Positions 34,272 to 44,031 of a stretch of DNA of 64,000 nt are shown here, in pieces. The stretch comes from JANQJA01 sp040880285 (GTDB lineage Bacteria; Pseudomonadota; Gammaproteobacteria; Pseudomonadales; Azotimanducaceae). The stretch is from positions 62,001 through 126,000 of the forward strand of contig JBBDIT010000014.1 of the NCBI GenBank assembly GCA_040880285.1. Reading direction: 5' to 3'. Position 1 is the stretch's first letter. Each line of letters begins with the position of its first letter. Position numbers and translations under genes: made by a program. The notes beneath the pieces were generated by a model that saw only the letters and a list, made by a program, of their open reading frames with translations, had not been told where the DNA came from and made no database searches.

Positions 34272-35078
34272 TTAAAGGCGCGAACGCACTAGCCACAGCT
34301 CCGGAAAGGCCGGGCGATTCAATGTAGACTTGAGGTATTCCGCGCCAGCCGAGCCACCCGTACCGCCTTTAGTGCCGATCGTTCTCTCAACCATTTTGAC
34401 GTGACGATAACGCCACTCCTGTAGCCCCTCGTCGAGATCGGTTAAAAGCTCACACAGCTGCATGGCTTCCGGGTCATTTCGATACACTGTTTCCAGCACT
34501 GTCACCACAGCATCCGAGGCTTGCGCCTCGACACTAACGTCGCGCTTCATCACTTCTGCCGGAATGTCATAGCCACGGCCCTCAAGATAGGCAAGAAATG
34601 CGTCCCATAGTGTCGGCGCATTGAGCCGCAGTTCCAGCCTCTTGTAGATCGTATTGTCGTCCTGGTACCTGGCAAGCACTTCCTTACGTTTCTTGCCAAG
34701 AAGAAATTCAAGTTCCCTGAATTGAAAACTTTGCAATCCGCTCGCCTGGTCAAGGCGGTCACGAAAAGTACCAAACTCCAGAGGTGTCATGGTCTCAAGG
34801 ACGTCGATCTGACTCACCATGACTTTCACAATGTTTCGTGCGCGCACGAGAATGTGTACCGAAATCGTGTGGTTTCCCTCACGCACCTGTTTACACAGAT
34901 AATCCAGCTCATGTAATAGCTGTTTGAACCAGAGTTCAAAGACCTGGTGAATGATGATAAACAGCAGTTCATCATGTTCTGATTCACCGGTTGTGCCACT
35001 CGATCTGGGTGACTGCGCCGACAGGATACAATCGAGCGCCAGATAACCTGAGTAAGTCAGCGCTTCACCGGTTTTCAT
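34272..35078 (-). CDS. kynA: Tryptophan 2,3-dioxygenase
   Basis: A 268-residue haem dioxygenase that opens tryptophan to N-formylkynurenine, the first step of kynurenine-route degradation. SEHDELLFIIIHQVFELWFK contains the conserved distal-site His and membrane-like helix, and FRELEFLLG and the final KGGTGGSAGAEYL, which closes over the substrate, are typical. Length matches the family. No kynurenine formamidase or kynureninase is nearby. It starts just upstream of the terminator of the Oar-like receptor. Confidence 0.92.
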   Translation of the reverse strand: MKTGEALTYSGYLALDCILSAQSPRSSGTTGESEHDELLFIIIHQVFELWFKQLLHELDYLCKQVREGNHTISVHILVRARNIVKVMVSQIDVLETMTPLEFGTFRDRLDQASGLQSFQFRELEFLLGKKRKEVLARYQDDNTIYKRLELRLNAPTLWDAFLAYLEGRGYDIPAEVMKRDVSVEAQASDAVVTVLETVYRNDPEAMQLCELLTDLDEGLQEWRYRHVKMVERTIGTKGGTGGSAGAEYLKSTLNRPAFPELWLVRSRL

Positions 35079-35097
35079 CGAAATACTCCTCTGCGGA

Positions 35098-35130
35098 ATA
35101 AAAAAGGGGAGCCAGGGCTCCCCTTTTTTT
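35098..35130 (-). terminator. Rho-independent terminator of the Oar-like receptor
   Basis: GGGGAGC and GCTCCCC form a stem with loop CAGG (35106-35123), flanked by A- and T-runs on both sides, so it can work in both directions. It is about 20 bases beyond the receptor stop on the minus strand. Confidence 0.8.
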
Positions 35131-35147
35131 CTATACCACGCGTCAGC

Positions 35148-38100
35148 TTAAAAGCTGAACTCAAGGCCGATACGAGCTTCCCATAGCGACGAATTCTCCA
35201 GCAGGTCATTGACGGAACGATCGCTGAAGCGCTCGAAGATGTACTGGCCGGTCGTGCCGTCGACTGAAGAGTTGACCACCTGTACCGAGAAGAATTGGGC
35301 ATCGTTGACCTGCCCCCAATCATCATTCAGGAAGTTACCCAGATTGTAGATCTTCACAAATAACTTACCGCTGGTACCACCGATAAAGGTCGGCAGTTCC
35401 TGGTCAATGCGCAGGTCAAAGCGATAGCTCCAATCAGCGTTGGTATCATTGCGGGAGATGAGGCCAGGGCTCAAACCTTCACGTGCGACCCAGTTAAAAA
35501 ACGCGGTCTGGTCGAATCCGGCAGCGAACTGGACGTTGGGGTCGGTGGCACCGCTTGGCACATACAACAGATGACGGCCAAAGAATCCGTCTCCCTCAAG
35601 GTCACCTGATCCCATGACGTAGCTCTGCCCCTGGCCCTCGTTTGCGAAGCCGTACAGGGTGGCACGGGACATCAAACCGGCAAACAGTTCCTTGCCGTAA
35701 CTGACCCGGAGCGTAAACCGATGGGGCACGTTGTAGTTTGAAGTGCCCGCACGCGGATTATTGATGTCGCTGGTCGCCAGGTTATCAAAGTTAGAACCGG
35801 CGACTGATGAAGTCATGGGGCTGACATCTTCTGCATCCGTATAGGCGTACCCGAACAGCAGATCCAGGCCAAAATCAAAATCCTTGGTGATGGAGAATGA
35901 CAAGGCATCAGAGGTTGCGTCCTGACCGGAGTTGGTCAACATAAAATTATCGCGACCATTGGTGTAATCGTAGATCGGCTGCCCGATAATCGTCGTGCCG
36001 ACGATGGATTGGGACAAATCCACATAGATTGCCGAGTCCTGCATTTTGGAGTGCATGTAATCGGCGTCCGCCACCAGGCCATACCATGGCATGTCCCAGG
36101 TTGCACCCAGTGCAAATTTCCACTCACTCGGTTGATCATAATTCGGGTCGATCAGTACGAGAAAGCTGTCTGATGCGCTGGCTGCCGTGGTTGTAGCAAC
36201 CTGGTCAAACAGCTCCTGCGGGATGTCATAGCCCGGCCTTGAGCCTGTCAGGGGAATTGAGTCGGGGAAACCCGGCAGGACAGTCCTGGCGCCGGCAAAA
36301 TTATTAAGTCGCACCTGGACATTTGTCAGCCCGTCGTTAGACCAGGCATTGGATATCCACACATTGGGGTTACCACCCGAATAAAGGCCAATGCCACCAC
36401 GTACACTGACATCTTCAAGTCCCTCCCAGGTGAACCCAAAGCGCGGCATCAGGATATCGACACCGTCGATATTGGCATCGTTACGCAGACCGCCGTTTGC
36501 AGTCGTAAATGTTTGGTTGAAGTTCGGACGGTCACTGCTTTCGAACCAGTCGTATCGAACCCCGAAAACGATGGAAAGATCCTGATCGACCATATAATAC
36601 TCGTCCTGAACATACAGGCTATTCAGTACGTTGCTGAAGCTGGCCGCAGCGTCGTCCGGGTTATTGGTACCGCCGCCGCTGCCATAGTAGATGCGACTGG
36701 GGCGACCCAGTTCAAACTTGTCGATACCTGACAGACCACAGCCGGCATCAGCAAGGCGACCCGCTGCGGTCAAAGCGGCACAGTAGGCGGGATTGCTGCC
36801 AGAGTCATCAAAGTAATCGTATTCGCCCCCATTGGAGTGTTGTACGAATTTGTTGAAAATATTGAGATCTTCACGCTCGTAGCCTGCAGTGATGATGTGT
36901 TCACCCCACAGGTACTGCGCGGTAACCTTGAAATAATCTGATTCGGTATTCAGCGCATTGGCCTGACGAGAGTCATCAGCGCCGAGATAGACAACATTGA
37001 ACCCGACGTTAATCTGGTGATCACCAAAGTCTTTCGGTCCAACCGTCACCTGGGAATCATTCATCTCATTGGTGCTGATGAAGACTTCGGTGGAAAGAGC
37101 ATCACTCCACTGGGATGCGAGCCTGGCCGTCAAAGTCTTCGACTCGGCGCCCTTGGTATAGAAGTGATTCGCATATTCGAATTCACTGCTGTCACCATCG
37201 GAATCCCGATCCTGGAAACCATCAAAGTAATTGTAAATCACCGAAAGGTTATGGGCGTCGTTAATGTTGTAATCCACACGAACCATATACTTTTCGCTTT
37301 CCTGTGCCCCGTCTGAAGGTAGGCCACCTGTGTCGTAGTTATAAACGCTGGTCGCGATACTGGTTACACGCTCGTGGTCCGCCTGAGAATACCAATCACG
37401 TTCGGTACCGACGCCCGAACCCGCGAATCCTCGCGCCAGAAATCGTGGCGACTCGGTTTCTTCATAGGCGGCAAAGATGAACAACTTGTCTTTGATAATC
37501 GGACCACCAACAGAAAAGCCCTTTTTTGTGTCCGAGTAGGAAGGTGTGGTGAATTTACTGTCAATGCCATCGATTGAGTCCCCACGCAGGCTGTCGCTGG
37601 AATACTCATAGAAGACGTTTCCTTGCCATTCATTGCCGCCGCTCTTGGTGACGGCGTTGATATTACAAGCCGAGAAACCACCGTAAGTCACGTCAAAGGG
37701 TGCGAGTTCGACCGCCACCTGGTTGATCGCATCGAACGGGAATGGCATGCCAACGGCCGTGGAGTAGCCGTTGGAATTAAGGCCGAACCGGTCATTCTGG
37801 CTTACGCCGTCAAGCGTGACGCTGTTGAACCTGGGATGTTTGCCAAGACAATTGATCTGAAAACCATCGTCCTCAATGTCAGCATAAAGACGCGGATCGA
37901 GGGAATAGACATCAACGATATCACGATTGAAACCGACTGCCGTTTCCATATCGAAAGAGCCAAAGGTTGCGGAGGGACCGGAAGCCACATCAATGATATC
38001 TGATGAACTTGCGGTCACGATCAACTCTTCCACTGGCTGTGACGACCCCATGGCGATCGTCAGGTTATAGACGTCGCCGAGAGAAATAGACTGGACCGTC

Positions 38101-38399
38101 ACCGACTTCGCATTGTTCACCGTAATCTTGTAAGGCCCACCCACCGGCAACTTGGGTGCAAAGAAATTGCCAACAGAGTTAGTTTCAAAAGTCCTTTGTA
38201 CTCCGTTGCGAAGGTCCTCAACCACGATTGATGCGTTGGCGACCGGGCCGCCGGTTGCCGTCTCGACCCGCCCCCGAATGGAGGAGGTAGTTTCAACTGC
38301 ATGCAGTGTCAATGGTGCAACCAATACGGAAATCAGGAGAATGAAGCCCGCCTTGATTCGCAGCCGGTTCAGCGCAAAATCTCGCATTTCGTTCATCAA
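35148..38399 (-). CDS. Oar-like TonB-dependent receptor with N-terminal carboxypeptidase-regulatory domain
   Basis: A 1083-residue outer-membrane receptor of the Oar type. It has a signal peptide, then a carboxypeptidase-regulatory-like domain (SSIRGRVETATGGPVANASI, about residues 38-57), a plug segment and a very large barrel. NAVTKSGGNEWQGNVFYEYS is the conserved plug end, and the chain finishes RIGLEFSF. Family members lie near surface proteolysis or peptide uptake genes. It is about 200 residues longer than the receptor at 24338 and unrelated beyond the fold. Downstream on the same strand is only the terminator. Confidence 0.92.
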   Translation of the reverse strand: MMNEMRDFALNRLRIKAGFILLISVLVAPLTLHAVETTSSIRGRVETATGGPVANASIVVEDLRNGVQRTFETNSVGNFFAPKLPVGGPYKITVNNAKSVTVQSISLGDVYNLTIAMGSSQPVEELIVTASSSDIIDVASGPSATFGSFDMETAVGFNRDIVDVYSLDPRLYADIEDDGFQINCLGKHPRFNSVTLDGVSQNDRFGLNSNGYSTAVGMPFPFDAINQVAVELAPFDVTYGGFSACNINAVTKSGGNEWQGNVFYEYSSDSLRGDSIDGIDSKFTTPSYSDTKKGFSVGGPIIKDKLFIFAAYEETESPRFLARGFAGSGVGTERDWYSQADHERVTSIATSVYNYDTGGLPSDGAQESEKYMVRVDYNINDAHNLSVIYNYFDGFQDRDSDGDSSEFEYANHFYTKGAESKTLTARLASQWSDALSTEVFISTNEMNDSQVTVGPKDFGDHQINVGFNVVYLGADDSRQANALNTESDYFKVTAQYLWGEHIITAGYEREDLNIFNKFVQHSNGGEYDYFDDSGSNPAYCAALTAAGRLADAGCGLSGIDKFELGRPSRIYYGSGGGTNNPDDAAASFSNVLNSLYVQDEYYMVDQDLSIVFGVRYDWFESSDRPNFNQTFTTANGGLRNDANIDGVDILMPRFGFTWEGLEDVSVRGGIGLYSGGNPNVWISNAWSNDGLTNVQVRLNNFAGARTVLPGFPDSIPLTGSRPGYDIPQELFDQVATTTAASASDSFLVLIDPNYDQPSEWKFALGATWDMPWYGLVADADYMHSKMQDSAIYVDLSQSIVGTTIIGQPIYDYTNGRDNFMLTNSGQDATSDALSFSITKDFDFGLDLLFGYAYTDAEDVSPMTSSVAGSNFDNLATSDINNPRAGTSNYNVPHRFTLRVSYGKELFAGLMSRATLYGFANEGQGQSYVMGSGDLEGDGFFGRHLLYVPSGATDPNVQFAAGFDQTAFFNWVAREGLSPGLISRNDTNADWSYRFDLRIDQELPTFIGGTSGKLFVKIYNLGNFLNDDWGQVNDAQFFSVQVVNSSVDGTTGQYIFERFSDRSVNDLLENSSLWEARIGLEFSF

Positions 38400-38608
38400 T
38401 TGTCCTCTAGAATTTAAACAGGGTGTGTCTATAATCTCCGAGTCGCAACTTTACGCTCACCGGATTGCGGGTTCAACCGAATCACGCCGGGCGGACCCGA
38501 TTTTTCCATCTGCCCAACCAATGACTAAATCGTTAGGAAGGCGAATTTTAGCGCACCTCGCCGGGTTGCTCTCTAACAGGCGGAATTCGTCTTCTGCACT
38601 GCACCAGA

Positions 38609-38640
38609 TGGTATTAGATGGTCCTGGTATTAGATGGTCC
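38609..38640. repeat. Perfect 16-bp tandem duplication at the end of a phosphatase-like gene
   Basis: TGGTATTAGATGGTCC occurs twice without a break, ending exactly at the first base of the gene's stop codon on the minus strand. Confidence 0.8.
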
Positions 38641-39239
38641 TAAAAGGACTCGTCAGCCTTGAGCGGCGCAATCCGATACTCAATCTCACCTTCGAGATAC
38701 CCTTCGATCGGCGCGGTACCAAAGTTGATGGCACGCCCTCGTTCGAGCGCCTCTGGCAGCGACACGCCCCGGTATTTAACCAGATACGCCACCCATAGAT
38801 GGCTCGCGCGCGCGGCAGACCGGCAATGGAGTAGCACATCAGCATCCGCCTGCTCCACGATCTCTGCGAACGCCTGCAAGGTTTCCTTCGAATAGGGATG
38901 CTCCGAACCACCCGAGGGCAGAGACACATAGTGAATACCCAGGTCACCAAGCAGCGTGGGTTCACTGAACTCAAGAGATGCCATCTCATTGGGTGTTCGC
39001 AAATTAACCACCACCCCCACACCGGTTTGCTTGAGGAGTTCAAGTCCAGCCCTGGAAGGCTGGCCGGCAATGTAGATGTTGCCAGACCGTACCAGAACAC
39101 CGGAAAACTCCTCAGGGTTAAGTGTATGCGATCCTGGCGCTTCCCCTGGGTCGCTTACCGCCGCTGGCACCATGAGGCAAAGGGTTAAAGTCAGGGAGCA
39201 AAATAGTAAGGTGCGCCAATGGGGCCTTGAACTCATCAT
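38640..39239 (-). CDS. Exported phosphatase-like protein (DUF442/dual-specificity type)
   Basis: A 199-residue protein with a signal peptide (TLLFCSLTLTLCLMVPAA). The phosphatase-like core has VLLHCRSAARASHLWVAYL with a Cys-x4-Arg loop like that of the DUF442/BLH group, plus GVVVNLRTPNEMASLEF and YVSLPSGG, the usual acid region. The ATG at 39239 is favoured by AGGAAG about 6 bases upstream. Function in the periplasm is unknown. It is divergent from modA, 39 bases away. Confidence 0.75.
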   Translation of the reverse strand: MMSSRPHWRTLLFCSLTLTLCLMVPAAVSDPGEAPGSHTLNPEEFSGVLVRSGNIYIAGQPSRAGLELLKQTGVGVVVNLRTPNEMASLEFSEPTLLGDLGIHYVSLPSGGSEHPYSKETLQAFAEIVEQADADVLLHCRSAARASHLWVAYLVKYRGVSLPEALERGRAINFGTAPIEGYLEGEIEYRIAPLKADESF

Positions 39240-39278
39240 GGATTCTTCCTGCAGGAGACTCTGAGCCAGCATACCATT

Positions 39279-40133
39279 ATGATTCGGGGCTTTAGGAGTA
39301 TTCGCGTGCTATTCATTCGACGACTTGCGATCCTGCTGGTCATTACCAGCCTCGTGTCCCAGGCCAGGGCTGATCAAGCGTTGTTTGCAGTGGCAACCAA
39401 TTTCAGGCCAGTCATGGACGAATTGGTGACCCACTTTGAGGCCTCCAGCAGGCACCAGATCAAATTTACTACTGGTTCGACCGGCACCTTGTATGCACAA
39501 GTCAGATCCGGTGCTCCCTTTGATGCCTTGTTGGCCGCCGACGAAAGGCGCCCGGCCCTCCTTGACGGTCAAGGAATTGCCGTTCCCGGGAGCCGGTTTA
39601 CCTATGCGATCGGTCAGCTTGCCCTTTGGAGCCCACATCCCCGGTTTGTCCTGGATGATGGCATTGCAGTACTGAGGGCTGGCGAGTTTCGAAGGCTGGC
39701 CATGGCCAACCCCAGGGTTGCGCCCTATGGCCTCGCCGCACAAGAAGTCCTGGCGACTCTCGGGATTGCTGCCCTACTCAAAGACCGGATCGTCCAGGGT
39801 GAAAATATCGGCCAGACCCATGCCATGATCGCCACTGGCGGGGCTGAACTCGGTTTTACCGCATTATCGTATGTGACCAGCGCTGGCAGCAGTTCTGGCA
39901 ACACTTCTCACAACACGCAAACCGGCACACATTGGAGGGTCCCTACTGACCTCTATTCGCCGATACGCCAGGATGCTGTACTCATGGCCAGGGCAAAAGA
40001 AAATACAGCGGCCAGGGCTTTTCTCGCCTATCTACAGTCGAACCAGGCCCGCCAAATCATACGCGCCCACGGATACCTGACCGATGACGAGCCCCCAATA
40101 AACCCTAACGGCTCAATCAACCTCAAACCTTGA
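39279..40133 (+). CDS. modA: Molybdate ABC transporter substrate-binding protein (orphan)
   Basis: A 284-residue periplasmic binding protein. The signal peptide is LAILLVITSLVSQARA. ALFAVATNFRPVMDELV, ITFTTGSTGTLYAQ-like sequence (KFTTGSTGTLYAQVRSGAP), FDALLAADERRP and IATGGAELGFTALSYV are ModA hallmarks, with the Ser and Thr that bind the oxyanion. No ModB permease or ModC ATPase is in the window. It is 370 bases upstream of a molybdoenzyme pair, so a role in supplying molybdenum there is suggested. Tungstate is an alternative. Confidence 0.85.
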   Translation: MIRGFRSIRVLFIRRLAILLVITSLVSQARADQALFAVATNFRPVMDELVTHFEASSRHQIKFTTGSTGTLYAQVRSGAPFDALLAADERRPALLDGQGIAVPGSRFTYAIGQLALWSPHPRFVLDDGIAVLRAGEFRRLAMANPRVAPYGLAAQEVLATLGIAALLKDRIVQGENIGQTHAMIATGGAELGFTALSYVTSAGSSSGNTSHNTQTGTHWRVPTDLYSPIRQDAVLMARAKENTAARAFLAYLQSNQARQIIRAHGYLTDDEPPINPNGSINLKP

Positions 40134-40162
40134 TTACATTGACTTCTGCCGGAGATCGGGCC

Positions 40163-40387
40163 ATGAAACTGCCAATTCAACGTTACCTCTTTATTCTGTT
40201 CAGCATCGGATTGCTGCAGGCCTGTGTCATCAGGGTCAATGCTGGCGGTCCCAGTGGCGACGTCAGCAAAGTCTTTGGCGGGATCGAACTCGATACTGGT
40301 ACCAGGGTTGGCATGGACGTCAGTACGGTGAATGGCCGTATTGAAGTGTCAGGTACAGAATCGCGAAGTTCGCTTGCGAATTCATAA
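40163..40387 (+). CDS. Short lipoprotein, possible truncated beta-strand repeat protein
   Basis: A 74-residue lipoprotein (lipobox SIGLLQAC). The mature part has GDVSKVFGGIELDTGTRVG and DVSTVNGRIEVSGTE, the alternating VNGxIxV pattern of DUF4097-like beta-helix proteins, but only two turns before a stop. It is much shorter than that family, so it may be a truncated gene. The ATG at 40163 follows a GGAG-like sequence. It lies between modA and the molybdoenzyme. Confidence 0.5.
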   Translation: MKLPIQRYLFILFSIGLLQACVIRVNAGGPSGDVSKVFGGIELDTGTRVGMDVSTVNGRIEVSGTESRSSLANS

Positions 40388-40499
40388 AGATGCGAGGGTA
40401 GGAGAAGTCATCGAATATTACTGACGTGGTGACTGACAGCCCTTGCCCGGCTTTGTAGATGGTGGCAATGTACTCCTTACCGTCAGGAGGGAGCCCGTC

Positions 40500-40961
40500 A
40501 TGTCGATTCAATTCAAGATTAACGGTCGAGCGTCCACGGTCGATGTACCCGATGACACACCGCTTTTGTGGGTCATTCGGGATGAACTGGATCTCAAAGG
40601 TACAAAATTTGGCTGTGGTATCGGACTGTGCGGTGCCTGCACTGTGCATGTGGACGGCAAGGCGCAGCGCTCCTGTGTCATGCCCGTCAGCGCGGTGGCC
40701 GATACATCCATTACCACGATTGAAGGCCTTGACCATCCACTGCAAGACGCCTGGATTGCCGTCCAGGCCCCACAATGCGGATACTGTCAGTCAGGCCAGA
40801 TCATGCAGGCAGCCAGCCTGTTAGATGCAAACCCGAATCCAACCGATCAACAAATTACCGACCAAATGAACGGCAACCTCTGTCGTTGCATGGCATACAA
40901 GCGGATCAGGCAGGCCATCAAGCTGGCTGCTTCCGATTTGCGAGGTGGTGACAATGAGTAA
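40500..40961 (+). CDS. Isoquinoline 1-oxidoreductase-like alpha subunit (2Fe-2S)
   Basis: A 153-residue electron-transfer subunit of the xanthine dehydrogenase family. The plant-type [2Fe-2S] ligands are C39, C44, C47 and C59 (CGIGLCGACTVHVDG), and the second cluster ligands are C93, C96, C128 and C130 (CGYC and CRC). AGGAGG lies 7 bases before the ATG at 40500. It overlaps the catalytic subunit by 8 bases. IorA-like subunits of this type pass electrons from the molybdenum centre to a membrane acceptor. Confidence 0.9.
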   Translation: MSIQFKINGRASTVDVPDDTPLLWVIRDELDLKGTKFGCGIGLCGACTVHVDGKAQRSCVMPVSAVADTSITTIEGLDHPLQDAWIAVQAPQCGYCQSGQIMQAASLLDANPNPTDQQITDQMNGNLCRCMAYKRIRQAIKLAASDLRGGDNE

Positions 40962-43233
40962 ATTAGCGCATCTCAGAAAATACAACGCACCCGCTATCAC
41001 ACGTCGCGGCTTTATGATCGGGGCCACCAGCGCAGGTTTTACGCTGGCCTTTGTACCCGCAGCCCTCTTATCCACTACCCCTGCAAGGGCCATGGCCGAA
41101 GATCGATTCGAGCCCACTGTCTGGTACGCCATTGATCCAGCTGGAATTATCACGGTGAACGTGGCAGAAGCGGAGATGGGACAGCATGTGGGTACAGCTC
41201 TTGCCCGCATCGTTGCCGAAGAACTCGAAGCCGATTGGAACGACGTGCGCCTTAACCATGTCGATAGCGAAGCACGATATGGCTATCGCGTCACCGGCGG
41301 TAGCTGGTCAGTATGGCAAAATTTTGATTTATTGAGTCGTGCGGGCGCGGCCGGGCGTCAGGCTCTGGTGGAAGAAGGCGCAAAATTATTAGGTGAATCT
41401 GCCAACCAGTGCAGCGCAAGCAATAGTCGTGTGATTTGTGGCAACAAGACGATCAGCTACGGTGAAATTGTCAGTCGCGGCAACATCACTCGCAGCTACA
41501 GTGACGAAGACCTCTCTGCCATGCCCATCAAGGCACCGTCCCAACGCAAGTTAATTGGTAACGAGACCCGGGCGCTGGATATTCCGGCGAAAACACGCGG
41601 TGAAACCATCTATGGCATAGATGCAACCGTCGAGGGTATGGTCTATGCCAAGCCGATGCTGCCGCCCACCCGCTACGGCTCCCGCATCACCTCGATAGAC
41701 GATGCCGGCGCAAGGTCCGTCAATGGTTACCAGCAAACGCTGGCATTAGAAGACCCGTCCAACACCGTGCCCGGCTGGGCACTGGTCATTGCGGACTCAT
41801 ATCACGCGGCGCTTGAAGCGTCCCGCAAAATCCGCATCCAATACGACACAGGTGAGACCGCCAACGTATCTGAAGCTGACATCAGGGCCCGTGCGGAATC
41901 GCTGATTGCTTCGGGTAATGGATCATTGGTGGTTGATGATCCTGGTGTGGACGACGCCTTTGGTACCGCCAGGAAAGTTTTCAGCCAGAAGTACACTACA
42001 GGCACTGCGCTCCACTTCCAGATGGAGCCGGTCAATGCCCTGGCGCTTCAACGGAACGGGATGTGGGAACTGCACACCGGCAATCAATGGCAGTCCCTGG
42101 CGATACCCTGGTATGCCACGGCACTGGGGGTGCCGGAAGACAAAATCCTGATGAAGACTTACCACCTGGGGGGCGGTTTTGGGCGCCGCTTGAACGGCGA
42201 TTATGGGGTTCCAGCGCTGCTGGCAACAAAAGCCCTCGGCGTACCCGTAAAAGTCGTGCTGGATCGCAGCGATGACTCTCGCTTCGACTCACCCAGATCC
42301 ACCTCGGTGCAGCAACTCGAGGCTGCCATCGACAAGAATGGCCAGATCACCGGTATGCAACATCATGCCGCTGCCGGCTGGCCGACTGAAGCCATGGCAG
42401 GTTTTTTCCTTGGGACCGGACTAAACGGCGAGAAGTTCGACCCATTCTCAATCAATGGTGCCAATCACTGGTACACCCTGGGAGCACACCGTGTTCGTGC
42501 CATTTCAAATGATCTCGCCAACAAGACGTTCCGGCCCGGCTGGCTACGTTCTGTTGGCCCCGGCTGGACCAACTGGGCGTCGGAAAGCTTTATGGATGAA
42601 CTGGCCCATGAACTCGGGATTGACCCGGTACAATTTCGACTCAATCACCTGAAACCAATCGGCAAAAACGCCGGTTCCGAGCCAAACTCCATCGGTGGTG
42701 CGAGCCGACTGGCCAATGTATTGCGACGAGCCGTGGTTAAATCCGGCTGGGGCAGACCCCTGCCCAAGGATACCGGGATGGGCGTTGCGACTACCTTTGG
42801 CCAGGAACGCGACATGCCAACCTGGTGTGCCTGCGTTGCCCGTGTCAACGTCAACCGTAAGACTGGCAAGATTGCAGTCGAAAAGTTGACCCTGGTACTG
42901 GATGCCGGGACCATCGTGCATCCTGACGGCGCCCTCGCCCAGACCGAAGGCGCCGCGTTGTGGGGCCTTAGTCTCGCCTTGCATGAAGGCACCGAATTCA
43001 AGGATGGTGAGGTCGCGGATCGTAACCTTGACACCTATACGCCCTTGCGCATGGCAGATGTACCCGACATGGATATCGAACTGGTCGAAAGCGACTATCA
43101 GGCCGTTGGCCTGGGCGAGCCCGCAACAACCGTGGTTGGGCCAGCTATTGGCAACGCGATATACAATGCCGTCGGTCTGAGATTACGTCATATACCGATC
43201 AGGCCTGACGATATCTTAATGGCGCTGGCATAG
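40954..43233 (+). CDS. Molybdopterin-binding catalytic subunit (IorB-like aldehyde/xanthine oxidase family)
   Basis: A 759-residue catalytic subunit. A twin-arginine signal is visible near the N-terminus (TRRGFMIGATSAGFTLA), so the complex is exported folded to the periplasm. MGQHVGTALARIVAEEL, GGGFGRRLNGDYG, GPGWTNWASESFMDEL and GLGEPATTVVGPAIGNAIY are cofactor-binding blocks of the family, with the final catalytic-type GlyGlu. The start ATG at 40954 overlaps the small subunit. No separate FAD subunit is present, as in IorAB. The substrate is likely an aromatic heterocycle or aldehyde. Confidence 0.9.
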   Translation: MSKLAHLRKYNAPAITRRGFMIGATSAGFTLAFVPAALLSTTPARAMAEDRFEPTVWYAIDPAGIITVNVAEAEMGQHVGTALARIVAEELEADWNDVRLNHVDSEARYGYRVTGGSWSVWQNFDLLSRAGAAGRQALVEEGAKLLGESANQCSASNSRVICGNKTISYGEIVSRGNITRSYSDEDLSAMPIKAPSQRKLIGNETRALDIPAKTRGETIYGIDATVEGMVYAKPMLPPTRYGSRITSIDDAGARSVNGYQQTLALEDPSNTVPGWALVIADSYHAALEASRKIRIQYDTGETANVSEADIRARAESLIASGNGSLVVDDPGVDDAFGTARKVFSQKYTTGTALHFQMEPVNALALQRNGMWELHTGNQWQSLAIPWYATALGVPEDKILMKTYHLGGGFGRRLNGDYGVPALLATKALGVPVKVVLDRSDDSRFDSPRSTSVQQLEAAIDKNGQITGMQHHAAAGWPTEAMAGFFLGTGLNGEKFDPFSINGANHWYTLGAHRVRAISNDLANKTFRPGWLRSVGPGWTNWASESFMDELAHELGIDPVQFRLNHLKPIGKNAGSEPNSIGGASRLANVLRRAVVKSGWGRPLPKDTGMGVATTFGQERDMPTWCACVARVNVNRKTGKIAVEKLTLVLDAGTIVHPDGALAQTEGAALWGLSLALHEGTEFKDGEVADRNLDTYTPLRMADVPDMDIELVESDYQAVGLGEPATTVVGPAIGNAIYNAVGLRLRHIPIRPDDILMALA

Positions 43234-43342
43234 CTTTGTTAACTTTGAACGTTATAACGCGGGACAATGGCCATAGTCCGGCCTTCGTCCACTTCCACAG
43301 CCCAGGGCGAAAAAAAGTAACGCACAAAGAAGGGGAAATCCA

Positions 43343-43888
43343 ATGCGCCACCTGATCACGCCACTTATGATTATTCTCCTGTGCAGCCCCGTCTATGCAG
43401 CAGATCCCCAGGATACGCTGGACCGGTATTTCAAGGTACTGACGACTCGCAATATCCAGCCTTTGCCTGAGCTGATGACCAGCACCAGCATGAAACGCCT
43501 CAAGACAATCATGGATACCGCCTTGCTACAAGAAGGTCGCGCCAGTGTGCAGTTGCAGCAGCGCATGTTCGGTGGCCCGGTGGATGCTGAAAAAATCAAG
43601 GCCACGCCACCGGATTACTATCTTCTGCGACTCGCTGAAGAAATCTTGCAAGCGGCCGAAATGCAGCGTTTCTTTGTGGACAATCGACGTATCATCGGCC
43701 AGATTGTCGAGGCAGACAATATGGTTCACTTTGTTGTGCGCCTGTTTATGCACCAGAATGCATCACAGAATAGTGACCTGTTGGTTTACACACTGATTGA
43801 AGAAGATGGTGTGTGGAAAATGAACTTTCCTCCGATCCTCACACAGACACTGGGTTTGATCGAAGCGATGGCGAAGCCGACGAAATAG
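43343..43888 (+). CDS. Secreted protein of unknown function
   Basis: A 181-residue periplasmic protein. The signal peptide ends near VYAADPQ (LITPLMIILLCSPVYA). The mature part is a helical start (DTLDRYFKVLTTRN) followed by a charged domain with LLVYTLIEEDGVWKMNFPPI, a pattern seen in NTF2-like or SnoaL-type folds. I do not recognise the family. GGGGAAA lies upstream of the ATG. It is 109 bases from the molybdoenzyme and 143 bases from the next barrel gene, so cotranscription is unclear. Confidence 0.65.
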   Translation: MRHLITPLMIILLCSPVYAADPQDTLDRYFKVLTTRNIQPLPELMTSTSMKRLKTIMDTALLQEGRASVQLQQRMFGGPVDAEKIKATPPDYYLLRLAEEILQAAEMQRFFVDNRRIIGQIVEADNMVHFVVRLFMHQNASQNSDLLVYTLIEEDGVWKMNFPPILTQTLGLIEAMAKPTK

Positions 43889-44031
43889 CGTTCCACCACA
43901 GTCATTGTAACGTCCGGAAGGCAGTTGCGACCGACTGTCAGGACACTCATTGCATGGTTTGCCTGGAAATGGTTTATTCCACTTTTTACTCACAACGCCA
44001 AAAATTACTAACACCAAACTGAGGATTTGAA

